64,000 bases of DNA from a virus. The notes beneath the pieces are model-generated. The model worked only from the letters and a program-made list of their open reading frames with translations, did not search any database and was not told the DNA's origin. This document shows, piece by piece, positions 22,358 through 30,349 of the stretch (within the stretch, counting starts at the first letter, position 1; every line of letters begins with the position of its first letter). The position numbers and the translations under genes were made by a program. The stretch spans positions 1-64,000 of IMG/VR virus record IMGVR_UViG_3300032893_000021, one strand, 5' to 3'.

Positions 22358-25300
22358 GTGCCCGACCTCCTCTCGGCGCTCCCGACCGCCGACCTCGCCC
22401 GCCTGCGCGCCGACCTGCTCCGCTACTCGGAGGACGAGGCGCGGGACGACAGGGGGCGGTGGACGGCGGACGGGGGTTCGGTGGACGTCGGGCCCGGCTT
22501 CCGCACGTCGGGCGTCCCGCGCGAGTACGGCGACCGCGTCCTGTCGACGGTGGGGCGCCTGTCGGCCCAGTTCCCCGGCGTCCGCATCGCGGTCGACGCC
22601 CGGACCGGCGACGACTTCCGGGCGACCTCGACCGGCAGGGACAAGCCGGGGACGGTGACGATCGCCCGATGCGAGGGCAACGCCCTGCGCGGCCAGACCA
22701 TCGTGCTCAACGGTGGCCAGGTGTCCCTCGACGACGTCAACCCCCTGACGGCCGTCCCCGGCCCCGAGGGCGTCGCGGCCCACGAGTTCGGCCACGCGGT
22801 CGACGCGTACATGATGACGGCCGGGGCCGGTCTCAAGGACCTCGGCGGGGACGCGATGCGCGACTACCTCGACTGGCGCCAGCGGCTCCTCTCGACGCAG
22901 GGCATCCGGGGCTTCGGGTCGTCCTACTTGACGGGGCGCCTCGACGCCTCGGGGAGGTACGAGCGGGTCCGCCTCGGGTGGTCGAAGCTGTCCTGGTACG
23001 CGGGCACCGACCCGCGCGAGGCCGTGGCGGAGGCGTTCAGCGCGGCGTACACGCCCGGCAGCCCGGGCTACGACCACCCGGCGTGCGCCGAGCTCCGCGA
23101 CGTGCTCGCGAGGGCCGGGTCGGCCGCTTCGGCGTCGGGCAAGGCCGTCAAGTTCGACGACTCCGAGGAGCGCGTCCCGGCCGGGTCGCCCAACGGCGGC
23201 CAGTGGACCTCCGGCGGCGAGGCGCTCGCGTCCGAGGCGGCGGCGTACGAGGCGCGGTGGCCGAACAAGGCGGTGCTCGACACGGTCCCCGAGGGCCTGA
23301 CGCCGGAGCAGACCGCGCTCCTCGCGTCGCTCGGGCTCGACAAGCCCCAGCCCGCGATCCAGCCGGACTTCGCCGCGATCGCCGACCCGCACCACGGCCT
23401 TGAGGCGGTCCGCGAACTCGCCCGGCTGCGCGAGGCGTTCCCGTCGATCCGCGTCTCGTCGCTGGAGATGCGGATGCCGTCGACGCTGATCAACTCGTCT
23501 CCGTCGGACGACCAGCGCGTCGTGGCCCGGACGGTCATCGACTCGATCGTGCTCAACCCCAACTGGTACGGCAAGGACGGGCCGTCCCTCGACCAGTTCT
23601 CGGACGGCGCCAAGTACCACCCCGACGGGTGCGGGACCCCGGCCGGGTGCATCACCCACGAGTTCGGCCACGTCCTCGACCACGCCCTCGAATACGACCA
23701 GACCGCCGCGGGCGAGGCGTACCGGCAGTGGCGCTCCGACTACCTCTCGTCGGGCACGCGCATCTCCGCCTACGCCCGCACGAACGAGTGGGAGGCGATC
23801 GCAGAGGTGTTCTCCGCCGCGTACGCCCCCGGCTCGCTGGCCACGGGCAACTGGGGCGCCGTCGGCCTCCGGGACGTCCTTTCCTCGACCGGCGTGTACA
23901 CGGGCAAGGCGGCGACGGCCGACCTCGCCAAGTGGAACCCCGACCAGCCTAGGGTACCCGCGGGCGAGCCAGGCGGCGGCCAGTGGGAGGGCGGCTCGCC
24001 GGTCGCCGGGGCGTTCCGGTCCGCGCTCGACGGGATGCCGAGGCCGTCCGGCTCGATCGCCGCCCAGGTCGCGTTCCACGACTGGTTCAAGCAGGCCTCC
24101 GGGGGCGACGGGCAGTGGGACGTCTCGGCGCTCTCGCGGCAGCCGGACACGGGGCGCTTCTCCGCCTCGATGGCCGTCCTCTCCGCCTCGTTCCCCGACG
24201 TCACGGGCGGCGTCGGCGTCAAGGTGACGGACGGCTACGCGATCCACGCCGGGGTCGGGACCGACGCCGTCGCGTGGGCCGACTCCCTCGCGTACCCGCA
24301 GACGGTGACGCTCGAGAAGATGATGTGGGCGACCGGGGCGACCCGGCTCCAGTGGGGCGACGAGGCGTCGAACGGCTTCCACCCCGAGGGCTGCTGGGCA
24401 CCCGAGGGCGTGGCCGCGCACGAGTTCGGGCACCTCGTCGACGCCGTGCTCCGCGACACGGCGGACGACGAGAGGGTCGCCGACCTGAACGCCTTCCTCC
24501 TGACCCACACCGCCTCGGGCTACGGCGCGCGGTCCGGCACCGAGAACTTCGCCGAGTGGTTCGCGGCCGCGTACTCCCCGACGTCGCCGCTGGCGGGCTC
24601 CGCCGACTGCCGCGACTTCCGGGCGATCGTCGAGTCGTCGATGGTCCGCAAGTACGACGCCAGCGAGGCGCGGGACGAGCGCGGCCGCTGGACGGCCGGG
24701 GGCGGCGGGCTCGACGGCCTGACGCTCCGGCTCGACGGCGTCCACCCCGACATCCGCCCGGGGCTGGAGTCGACGCTCGCCCGCATGGCCGACCGCTACC
24801 CCGTCCTCCGCGAGCGCGGCCTGATCGTCAACCGGCTCCCGACGATCGGCGGCGCCCTCGCCGACACGGCGTACCCGATGCCCCAGACGTTCTACAAGGC
24901 GTCCATCAACCTGAGCTCCGCGTACGAGCGACCCGGCGACCCGAGGTGGGCCGAGGAGCCCGGGTGGTCCGTGTCGCAGGGCCCCGAGGGCACGCTGGTC
25001 CACGAGATCGGGCATGCGCTCGACATGTACAACGGCGGCGCCGGGGCTCGGGCACTGGAGGCGTCCGGGCCGTCGCGGGGCGCGTACGGCGGGACCCGGT
25101 ACGGCACGGCGGCCTCGCTGTACGGCGCGACCGGCGGCCCCGACGAGCGGTTCGCCGAGGCGTTCGCGCAGGTCAACCTCGCGCCGGAGTCGGAGTGGTC
25201 GCCGGACGCCCGGATCGTCGCCGCGCTGTACCCGCCCGTCACCAAGGCCGCGGCGCCCGACTTGACCAAGTCGCTCCGGTTCCTCGACCGGGCGCGCTCG

Positions 25301-26704
25301 ATCCTGCGGGCCGGGTTCCTCGCGGCCCTGGTCGGCGGCGCCCGGGACGCCGCGGCCGAGGCGGGCGAGGACCCGGACCTATGGGGCGAGGGCGACTTCG
25401 GGGACGAGGCGGACGCCCTCGTCGAGGGCCAGCACCACTGGATCGCCGGGCTGGCGTCGGTCCTCGCGCTCGGGCAGCTCACAGAGGGGATGCTCTCGTC
25501 GCGGGCGGGGCTCTACGCGAGCGGCATGTACGGCGCGTACGAGTCCGGCTTCGCGGACGGCGTCGGGGCGTCACGGCCGGGCTGGACGGCCACGTGGAGG
25601 ACGGAGGGCGACAAGGAGGTCTGCGAGCTCTGCGCCGACCGCGACGGGGCGTCCTGGCCCGCCGACGGGTCGTACCCGCTCCCCGGCGAGGGCGGCTTCG
25701 GCGACCAGTGCGACGGAGGCCCGAACTGCCGGTGCGCGGTCGACTACACGTACGACGGCGACGCGGCCCAGGCCCCCGACGCCCCAGAGGAGCCGCTCGA
25801 CGTCGCGGCCGCCGCCACGGCCGACCTGCTGAAGCTCCGCGACGGCGCTATGTGGGACGAGTACTGGAACTCTAGGTCCCCGGCCAAGGTCGCCGACCCG
25901 GACTGGACGGAGCTCCCGACCCCGACGCTGCTCCGGGTGGCGGCGGTCCTGCGCAAGTACAGCGAGGACCAGCCGCGAGTACCGGCGGGCAGCGCAGAGG
26001 GAGGCGAGTTCGCGTCGGCCGGTGGCGAGTCGGCCCACCTCGCGGCCATGTCGAGGATGGACGCGGCCGGGGTCGCGGCGTACGTCGAGGCCCACACGGG
26101 CACCAGGGTCGACTACTCCCGCACGGACAACTACGGTCACGCGATCCCCGACGCCAAGCCGAAGATGTCGTGGCTCCGCCCGGCGATGGCGCGGTTCGTC
26201 GCGCTCCACGAGCAGTTCCCAGGAGTGACCGTCACCAAGATCGGGTTCGGGACCGCGTCCGGCAAGAACGCGGGCAGCGTGCTCGCGTTCTGCACCAGGG
26301 ACCCGTGGAACGGGACCTCGGAGATCACGCTGGTCACGACGTACTGGGCCGGGCACTGGGGCATCAATATGGCAGAGGGCTGGAACGCGGCCGGGCCGAG
26401 CCCGGAGGCGATCATGACCCACGAGTTCGGCCACGCCGTCGACGCCGCCGCCTTCCGGGCGGCGGACCAGCAGACGGTCTACCCCGACTCCGACCTCGGG
26501 TGGCGCCTCAACACCTTCATGAAGGCCCCGGCGATCTCGGGCTACGGGCGGTCGGACGACTCCGATCTCCGCAAGGAGAAGTTCGCCGAGCTGTTCGCGG
26601 CCGTGTACGCGCCGACGGGGAACCCACCGGCAGACCAGGAGGCCGGGCTGCGGGCGTACCTCGCGGCGGCGCTCGGGACCGCCAAGGCCGCGCTCGTCGG
26701 CTAG
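22358..26704 (+). CDS. MuF-type minor head protein carrying five zincin metalloprotease-like domains
   Basis: In this 1448-residue protein each presumed effector is preceded by the linker tag (begins 22 type A, 265 B, 525 B, 765 A, 1200 B). Zincin motifs are HEFGH at 142, HEFGH at 434, HEFGH at 688, HEIGH at 882 and HEFGH at 1355. Each is followed 60-80 residues later by E-x-x-A-E-x-F (EAVAEAF, EAIAEVF, ENFAEWF, ERFAEAF, EKFAELF), which supplies the third ligand of a gluzincin. About 990-1130 resembles the Mu F head domain, with C1089-x-x-C1092 and C1124-R-C1126 (VCELCADRDG; NCRCAVDY). MuF proteins sit inside the head near the portal and are a known chassis for polymorphic toxins. Here effectors lie on both sides of it. 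The start codon is GTG. Confidence 0.8.
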   Translation: MPDLLSALPTADLARLRADLLRYSEDEARDDRGRWTADGGSVDVGPGFRTSGVPREYGDRVLSTVGRLSAQFPGVRIAVDARTGDDFRATSTGRDKPGTVTIARCEGNALRGQTIVLNGGQVSLDDVNPLTAVPGPEGVAAHEFGHAVDAYMMTAGAGLKDLGGDAMRDYLDWRQRLLSTQGIRGFGSSYLTGRLDASGRYERVRLGWSKLSWYAGTDPREAVAEAFSAAYTPGSPGYDHPACAELRDVLARAGSAASASGKAVKFDDSEERVPAGSPNGGQWTSGGEALASEAAAYEARWPNKAVLDTVPEGLTPEQTALLASLGLDKPQPAIQPDFAAIADPHHGLEAVRELARLREAFPSIRVSSLEMRMPSTLINSSPSDDQRVVARTVIDSIVLNPNWYGKDGPSLDQFSDGAKYHPDGCGTPAGCITHEFGHVLDHALEYDQTAAGEAYRQWRSDYLSSGTRISAYARTNEWEAIAEVFSAAYAPGSLATGNWGAVGLRDVLSSTGVYTGKAATADLAKWNPDQPRVPAGEPGGGQWEGGSPVAGAFRSALDGMPRPSGSIAAQVAFHDWFKQASGGDGQWDVSALSRQPDTGRFSASMAVLSASFPDVTGGVGVKVTDGYAIHAGVGTDAVAWADSLAYPQTVTLEKMMWATGATRLQWGDEASNGFHPEGCWAPEGVAAHEFGHLVDAVLRDTADDERVADLNAFLLTHTASGYGARSGTENFAEWFAAAYSPTSPLAGSADCRDFRAIVESSMVRKYDASEARDERGRWTAGGGGLDGLTLRLDGVHPDIRPGLESTLARMADRYPVLRERGLIVNRLPTIGGALADTAYPMPQTFYKASINLSSAYERPGDPRWAEEPGWSVSQGPEGTLVHEIGHALDMYNGGAGARALEASGPSRGAYGGTRYGTAASLYGATGGPDERFAEAFAQVNLAPESEWSPDARIVAALYPPVTKAAAPDLTKSLRFLDRARSILRAGFLAALVGGARDAAAEAGEDPDLWGEGDFGDEADALVEGQHHWIAGLASVLALGQLTEGMLSSRAGLYASGMYGAYESGFADGVGASRPGWTATWRTEGDKEVCELCADRDGASWPADGSYPLPGEGGFGDQCDGGPNCRCAVDYTYDGDAAQAPDAPEEPLDVAAAATADLLKLRDGAMWDEYWNSRSPAKVADPDWTELPTPTLLRVAAVLRKYSEDQPRVPAGSAEGGEFASAGGESAHLAAMSRMDAAGVAAYVEAHTGTRVDYSRTDNYGHAIPDAKPKMSWLRPAMARFVALHEQFPGVTVTKIGFGTASGKNAGSVLAFCTRDPWNGTSEITLVTTYWAGHWGINMAEGWNAAGPSPEAIMTHEFGHAVDAAAFRAADQQTVYPDSDLGWRLNTFMKAPAISGYGRSDDSDLRKEKFAELFAAVYAPTGNPPADQEAGLRAYLAAALGTAKAALVG

Positions 26705-26776
26705 GGGTGCCTGGGGCTGGCCCTGCGGCCCGGCAGCGCCTAGAGTTGGGCCCTCGGTCCAGCTCGGGAGGCGAAG

Positions 26777-27178
26777 TTGAGAACCAGGATCGCGAGCATC
26801 CGGGTCGGGGTGGGCACCCCCGAGATCAAGCGCGTGCCAGAGCGAATAGGAGGCCCGACCGTGGCGTTCCAGATCCGCGACGACCAGCAGGTCACCCTGA
26901 CCGCCTCGGCCCTCGACGACGAGGGCAACCCGGCGGCCGCCACCATCGCGTTCAGCTCGTCGGACGAGACGGTCGCCGCCGTCACCGACAACGGGGACGG
27001 CACGGCGCTGCTCGTGGCGTCGCCCGGCGAGGGCGGCCTCGGCACGGCGACCGTCACGGCGACCGTGACTGACCTGTCCGGCGACGCAGTCATCACCGGG
27101 ACGTTCGACGTCGAGGTCGTGGCGGGCGACGCCGTGACCGTGAACATCACCCCCGGCGCGCCCGAGCCGAAGGCATAG
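26777..27178 (+). CDS. Ig-like (BIg2-type) domain protein, 133 aa
   Basis: TTG start after GGGAGGCGAAG; a GTG at 26861 behind AGGAGG is equally good and would give a cleaner domain of 105 residues. VTLTASALDDEGNPAAATIAFSSS and AVTDNGDGTALLVA are typical of bacterial Ig-like repeats that decorate capsids and tails. Probably a surface decoration or adhesion subunit. Convergent with the leftward operon, 3 bases apart. Confidence 0.65.
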   Translation: MRTRIASIRVGVGTPEIKRVPERIGGPTVAFQIRDDQQVTLTASALDDEGNPAAATIAFSSSDETVAAVTDNGDGTALLVASPGEGGLGTATVTATVTDLSGDAVITGTFDVEVVAGDAVTVNITPGAPEPKA

Positions 27179-27181
27179 CCG

Positions 27182-27541
27182 TCAGGGGCGGCGCCCCGTC
27201 ATCTCCGAGAGCCGGGCGGCCGTCATCGGCCCGGCCGTCCGGCCAGAGCATCCCTGGCACCTCCCGCCCGGCGTCCCGGGCCGGATCGTGACCATGCAGG
27301 ACGGGGACAGGCACCGCCGCGTCTCGCGCTCGACCCAGGCGCGCGCCCGGGCGGTCGAGCGCGCCCCCACGTAGCCTCCGTGGACCCTGCAGACCCAGAC
27401 GTCCGTCCGGCGGACGTACGGGCGCTCCGCGCGGGCCGCGGTCCCGGCCGGTACGACGCGCCACCACGGGGAGGCCGCGGGCCACCACGCCGAGCAGGCG
27501 GCGCACCATCTGACCTCCCGGCCGCCGACCGTCCGCGTCAC
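27182..27541 (-). CDS. zinc-binding protein, 119 aa
   Basis: Last gene of a leftward operon, GTG start coupled to the upstream gene. WCAACSAWW, VWVCRVH, CLSPSC and CQGC give several Cys/His pairs, sufficient for two zinc sites, in an arginine-rich background. Function unknown. Confidence 0.55.
   Translation of the reverse strand: MTRTVGGREVRWCAACSAWWPAASPWWRVVPAGTAARAERPYVRRTDVWVCRVHGGYVGARSTARARAWVERETRRCLSPSCMVTIRPGTPGGRCQGCSGRTAGPMTAARLSEMTGRRP
27185..27197. terminator. weak hairpin between convergent genes
   Basis: GGGGC-GGC-GCCCC lies at the junction of the convergent genes without a T-tract. It could stop transcription from both sides but is short. Confidence 0.3.
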
Positions 27542-27822
27542 GTCCGGGTCCCCGGCCGCCGGGACGGCTTCATCCAGACTGGGCGGCCGTACCGGGGCTC
27601 CGCCTCCCCCCCGGGCTCCGCCTCCCCGGGCTCCGCCGGGTCGTAGCCCTCGAGCCGGGCGAGCGCGCGGTACCGCTCCGGCAGGGAGCCAGCGTCGCCC
27701 GTGTCGAGGAAGCGGCGGATGGCCGCCGTCTCGGCCGGGGTATGGGCCCGGAAGGCCCAGCCGTGGACGACGCGGTTGCGGCGCCGCTGCTCCAGGGCGG
27801 CGGGCGAGCCCCTACCCGGCAT
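27538..27822 (-). CDS. hypothetical accessory protein, 94 aa
   Basis: I selected MPGRGSPAALEQRRR as the start, within the 3' end of the upstream gene. FRAHTPAETAAIRRFLDTGD and LPERYRALARLEGYDP are helical. The tail has a short EAEPGGEAEP repeat. No family recognised. Confidence 0.5.
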   Translation of the reverse strand: MPGRGSPAALEQRRRNRVVHGWAFRAHTPAETAAIRRFLDTGDAGSLPERYRALARLEGYDPAEPGEAEPGGEAEPRYGRPVWMKPSRRPGTRT

Positions 27823-28093
27823 CCCGGTCGCCTCCCTCGTCGTCCGGGTCGTCGGGGTCCGGCTGTCGGTCCGCCACCTCCTGCGCCCGAGCGAGCTGCG
27901 CGACGATCGGGTCGGGCCCCTCGGCCTCCCAAAGGCGCTGGCAGAGCTCCCACGCCTGGTCCTTGAGCCGCCCGGCGGCCTCGTTGCCGGGGCGGTTGTA
28001 GCCGCCGCGCCTCCATGCCTCGAGCCGCCGCCGCTGCCGGGCCTCGGCCCGGCGGGCGACGATCTGGAGGCGGCGCGCCGAGACCATGTCCAT
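27812..28093 (-). CDS. hypothetical basic protein with acidic tail, 93 aa
   Basis: Start at the ATG after AAGGAGGAGGGGGACG. Basic N-terminal helix (ARRLQIVARRAEARQRRRLE), a helical middle, and an Asp-rich C-terminus (QPDPDDPDDEGGDRD). Possibly a DNA-binding protein with an acidic tail. Confidence 0.5.
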   Translation of the reverse strand: MDMVSARRLQIVARRAEARQRRRLEAWRRGGYNRPGNEAAGRLKDQAWELCQRLWEAEGPDPIVAQLARAQEVADRQPDPDDPDDEGGDRDAG

Positions 28094-28109
28094 CGTCCCC
28101 CTCCTCCTT

Positions 28110-28919
28110 CTACCGGGCCAGGACGAACGCTCGGGCCTTGTTGACGACCAGCGGGAGGTCGTCGGGGCCCTTGACGTAGGGGCTGATCCAGATCTGCCGG
28201 TGCAGGTTGAGCGTCGAGTACCACTGGTTCCGCCAGTGCCCGCCCACGATCCAGCGGTGGCTCCATTCGACGTGCCCGTGCTCGGGCTCGTGCTCCGGCC
28301 CCGCCGGTCGCCGGAGGCGGACCACCGTGACGTACTCGTGGGGCAGGCGAACCCGCTCCGCCCGGCGCAGATAGGCCCGCGGCGGGCGCTCCTTGGTCCA
28401 GACCGCCATGGTCTGGTTGAGCAGCCGCCAGACCGCCTGAACCTGCGTCTGGACCTTGAGGTGGCCACGGTTCGGGAGGCCCTCCGGGATCATCGCCCCG
28501 ATGTCCCAGAGGACGGTGTGAGTCGGCACCCAGCGGCTGGCCCGCCGGGCCTCCCGGGCCGCCGCCGGGTCCTGCGCGTCGAGTTCATCCGGGACGTCCT
28601 GATCGTGGTAGAGCGTCAGCATGACGCTGGCCCCGTTGGCCTGCCACGCGGCGACCGACCACGTCAGGGTGGCCGCCGGGACCTCCGAGCCGTCCACGCG
28701 GATGCGGACCTCGCCGGGCTCCGGTGTGATCGACAGCGGGCGGGGGAAGATGACGAGCCCGTTGCGGGTGATCAGGTCCTCCTCGATGAGCGGCTTGGGC
28801 CGGAAGCCGTCGATCGCGGCCTCGACCACCTTCATCATCTCGGGCTCGACCCAGACCGGCTCCGCGTTGAACACCCGGGTGGCCTCGGACCGGGCCCACC
28901 AGTCGGCCATCCAGATCAT
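28110..28919 (-). CDS. conserved actinophage-type protein of unknown function, 269 aa
   Basis: The C-terminal part (EWSHRWIVGGHWRNQWY...HRQIWISPYVKGPDDLPL) is a pattern I have seen in proteins of high-GC phages and actinomycete genomes without a known function. The N-terminus contains helices (MADWWARSEATRVFNAEP) and an alpha/beta core. It is the largest product of the leftward operon and overlaps its upstream neighbour by ATGA. Its position suggests a lysogenic or accessory role, which I cannot specify. Confidence 0.65.
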   Translation of the reverse strand: MIWMADWWARSEATRVFNAEPVWVEPEMMKVVEAAIDGFRPKPLIEEDLITRNGLVIFPRPLSITPEPGEVRIRVDGSEVPAATLTWSVAAWQANGASVMLTLYHDQDVPDELDAQDPAAAREARRASRWVPTHTVLWDIGAMIPEGLPNRGHLKVQTQVQAVWRLLNQTMAVWTKERPPRAYLRRAERVRLPHEYVTVVRLRRPAGPEHEPEHGHVEWSHRWIVGGHWRNQWYSTLNLHRQIWISPYVKGPDDLPLVVNKARAFVLAR

Positions 28920-29044
28920 GCCCTCGCCGTCGACGTCCTGACCGCGGTGGCGGCCATCCATCTGCGGGCGAACCGCTCGCCCACGTCGCTCGCGAGGAAG
29001 TTGTAGATGTCGATCTGCACGTCGAGCGCGTCCTGCCAGCCCAT
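28916..29044 (-). CDS. small protein, 42 aa
   Basis: MGWQDALDVQIDIYNFLASD opens a helical peptide whose stop overlaps the next start (ATGA). The start is preceded by a GGGGGGACG stretch. Coupling on its downstream side supports it as a real gene despite its size. Confidence 0.5.
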   Translation of the reverse strand: MGWQDALDVQIDIYNFLASDVGERFARRWMAATAVRTSTARA

Positions 29045-29047
29045 CGC

Positions 29048-29479
29048 CTACGTCCCCCCGCCCACGCTGCGGGCGCTGGCGGCGAGCAGCGAGGCCTCGG
29101 GCACCGGCGCGTTGGCGGCCGGGTCGTAGTGGTCGAGGTCGCCCGCGACGATCGCGGTGAGGTCGAACGCCGCCCCGTAGGCGGCCTCCGCCTCGCGGCA
29201 CGCCGCCGAGTCGAGCCCGGCGTCCAGGAGCGCCATCGACGCCGCGATGTGCTTGCGGACGTCGGCAGCGGCCTTCCGCGCCTGCGCGCGGCGGTCCTTC
29301 CCGTTCTCCATCTCGTTCCTCCTCTGGCCGGGCCTCCCGGGCGCCAACGCCGTCGAGACGCGCGGCTCGCCCTGCTCGCCCGGGTCGCCGTCGGCGGCGT
29401 CGCGCACGAGCGCGTAGAGGCGCTCGCGCTCCTCCGGCGTGTAGGGCTCCTGCCCCGGCATCATCCCGTCTTCGGTCAT
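29048..29479 (-). CDS. hypothetical protein, 143 aa
   Basis: Start at the ATG that overlaps the upstream stop. A second ATG 168 bases later has its own good ribosome site (GAGGAGGAACGAG) and could give an 87-residue product. The sequence has a helical, acidic N-terminal part and a helical Ala-rich C-terminal part (AAADVRKHIAASMALLDAGL). Unknown. Confidence 0.5.
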   Translation of the reverse strand: MTEDGMMPGQEPYTPEERERLYALVRDAADGDPGEQGEPRVSTALAPGRPGQRRNEMENGKDRRAQARKAAADVRKHIAASMALLDAGLDSAACREAEAAYGAAFDLTAIVAGDLDHYDPAANAPVPEASLLAASARSVGGGT

Positions 29480-29799
29480 CGGACCTGTCCCCCCCTCTCC
29501 GCGTCGCGCATCTCGGCGCGGTAGCGGCTGTCGTCCGGGGCCGCCCAGTAGGACTCGGGCGGCCCGTCCGGCTCGAACTCCGGCTCGGCGGGCTCGACGT
29601 CGAACCCGTCCGACCCGTCGCAGTCCGGGTCGTTGCAGTAGGCGATGACGCCCGTCGGGAACTCGCGGTGGGCCTCGTGGTCGAGGACCGCCTCGACGCC
29701 GCACGTCGGGCACTCGCGGCGCTCCGTCCACTCGCGGTCGGCGCCGCCGATCTGGTACTCGCGCCCGGTCACGCCGGGCGGGTAGTTCGACAGGGTCAT
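29476..29799 (-). CDS. zinc-ribbon protein with acidic tail, 107 aa
   Basis: CPTCGVEAVLDH and YCNDPDCDG form a four-Cys ribbon between residues 30 and 60. The tail is Glu/Pro/Asp-rich (EPAEPEFEPDGPPESYWA). ATGA-coupled to both neighbours. Confidence 0.6.
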   Translation of the reverse strand: MTLSNYPPGVTGREYQIGGADREWTERRECPTCGVEAVLDHEAHREFPTGVIAYCNDPDCDGSDGFDVEPAEPEFEPDGPPESYWAAPDDSRYRAEMRDAERGGQVR

Positions 29800-29933
29800 C
29801 GCGCGGCCTTCCGCGCCAGCGCGAGAGCGAGCGCCAGGCGCCGCGTGATCGCGTCCGCGTAGGCCCGGCAGGCCGGGCACGTCGCGAGCGCGCCGCCCCC
29901 GTGGGGCTTGCCCGTGTGGCCAGATCCCATCAT
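29796..29933 (-). CDS. small C-x-x-C protein, 45 aa
   Basis: First gene of the leftward operon after GGAGGTTGACG. CPACRAYADAITRRLALAL combines one C-x-x-C pair with a helix. Likely a half-ribbon or dimeric zinc protein. Confidence 0.5.
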   Translation of the reverse strand: MMGSGHTGKPHGGGALATCPACRAYADAITRRLALALALARKAAR

Positions 29934-29950
29934 CGTCAACCTCCGTGACT

Positions 29951-30004
29951 GGGGCCTCCGCCCCGATCCGTCCACAGCATAGCCGGTCCGCGGATCATTG
30001 TAAA
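29951..30004 (-). promoter_or_regulatory. leftward promoter TTTACA-N17-TATGCT with GGAG-loop leader hairpin
   Basis: The -35 is 30004-29999 and the -10 is 29981-29976. The leader forms GGGGC-GGAG-GCCCC (29964-29951), then GGAGG before the ATG. It faces away from the rightward promoter next to it, and the two -35 boxes form the palindrome TGTAAA-CCCC-TTTACA. Confidence 0.75.
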
Positions 30005-30008
30005 CCCC

Positions 30009-30064
30009 TTTACATAGGTTCCCAGACCGGCTATGCTCGCGACGGAGCCCGGCGAGGGCCGGGC
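30009..30064 (+). promoter_or_regulatory. rightward promoter TTTACA-N17-TATGCT with GAGG-loop leader hairpin
   Basis: The -35 is 30009-30014 and the -10 is 30032-30037. The leader contains GCCCGGC (30047-30053), loop GAGG, and GCCGGGC (30058-30064), then GAGGAGGAA before the ATG. Same architecture as the promoter at 18673 with a different stem sequence. Confidence 0.75.
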
Positions 30065-30082
30065 GCTCGAGGAGGAAGCTGG

Positions 30083-30349
30083 ATGGGCGGCACGAGCCTC
30101 GGCCCCTGCGGGTGCGACCTGCTGGAGGGCCGCTGCGCCCGGCATCGGGCGATGATGGAGGCGATCCACGACGCGTGGTACGGCCTGGTTCCGATGAGCG
30201 GCACGACAGACGCGATCTGGGCCCTGAGCGACGGCTACGGGACGCCGGGCTTCGTGCCCGCCCAAGGCCACGACTGGAGCGGCATCCGGGACAGCTCGAT
30301 CGGGGCCGTCGAGGCCATGTACGCGGCCGCCACGGGAGGCGCGCGATGA
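30083..30349 (+). CDS. small Cys/His protein, 88 aa
   Basis: Start after GAGGAGGAAGCTGG. PCGCDLLEGRCARHR is a metal-binding-like knuckle near the N-terminus; the rest is helical and aromatic. First gene of a rightward unit leading to the glycosyltransferase cluster. Confidence 0.55.
   Translation: MGGTSLGPCGCDLLEGRCARHRAMMEAIHDAWYGLVPMSGTTDAIWALSDGYGTPGFVPAQGHDWSGIRDSSIGAVEAMYAAATGGAR

Noticed and set aside
22034-25015. Minus-strand open frame of 993 codons opposite the MuF gene
   Set aside because: It mirrors the codon bias of the zincin gene and carries no recognisable motif or ribosome site.
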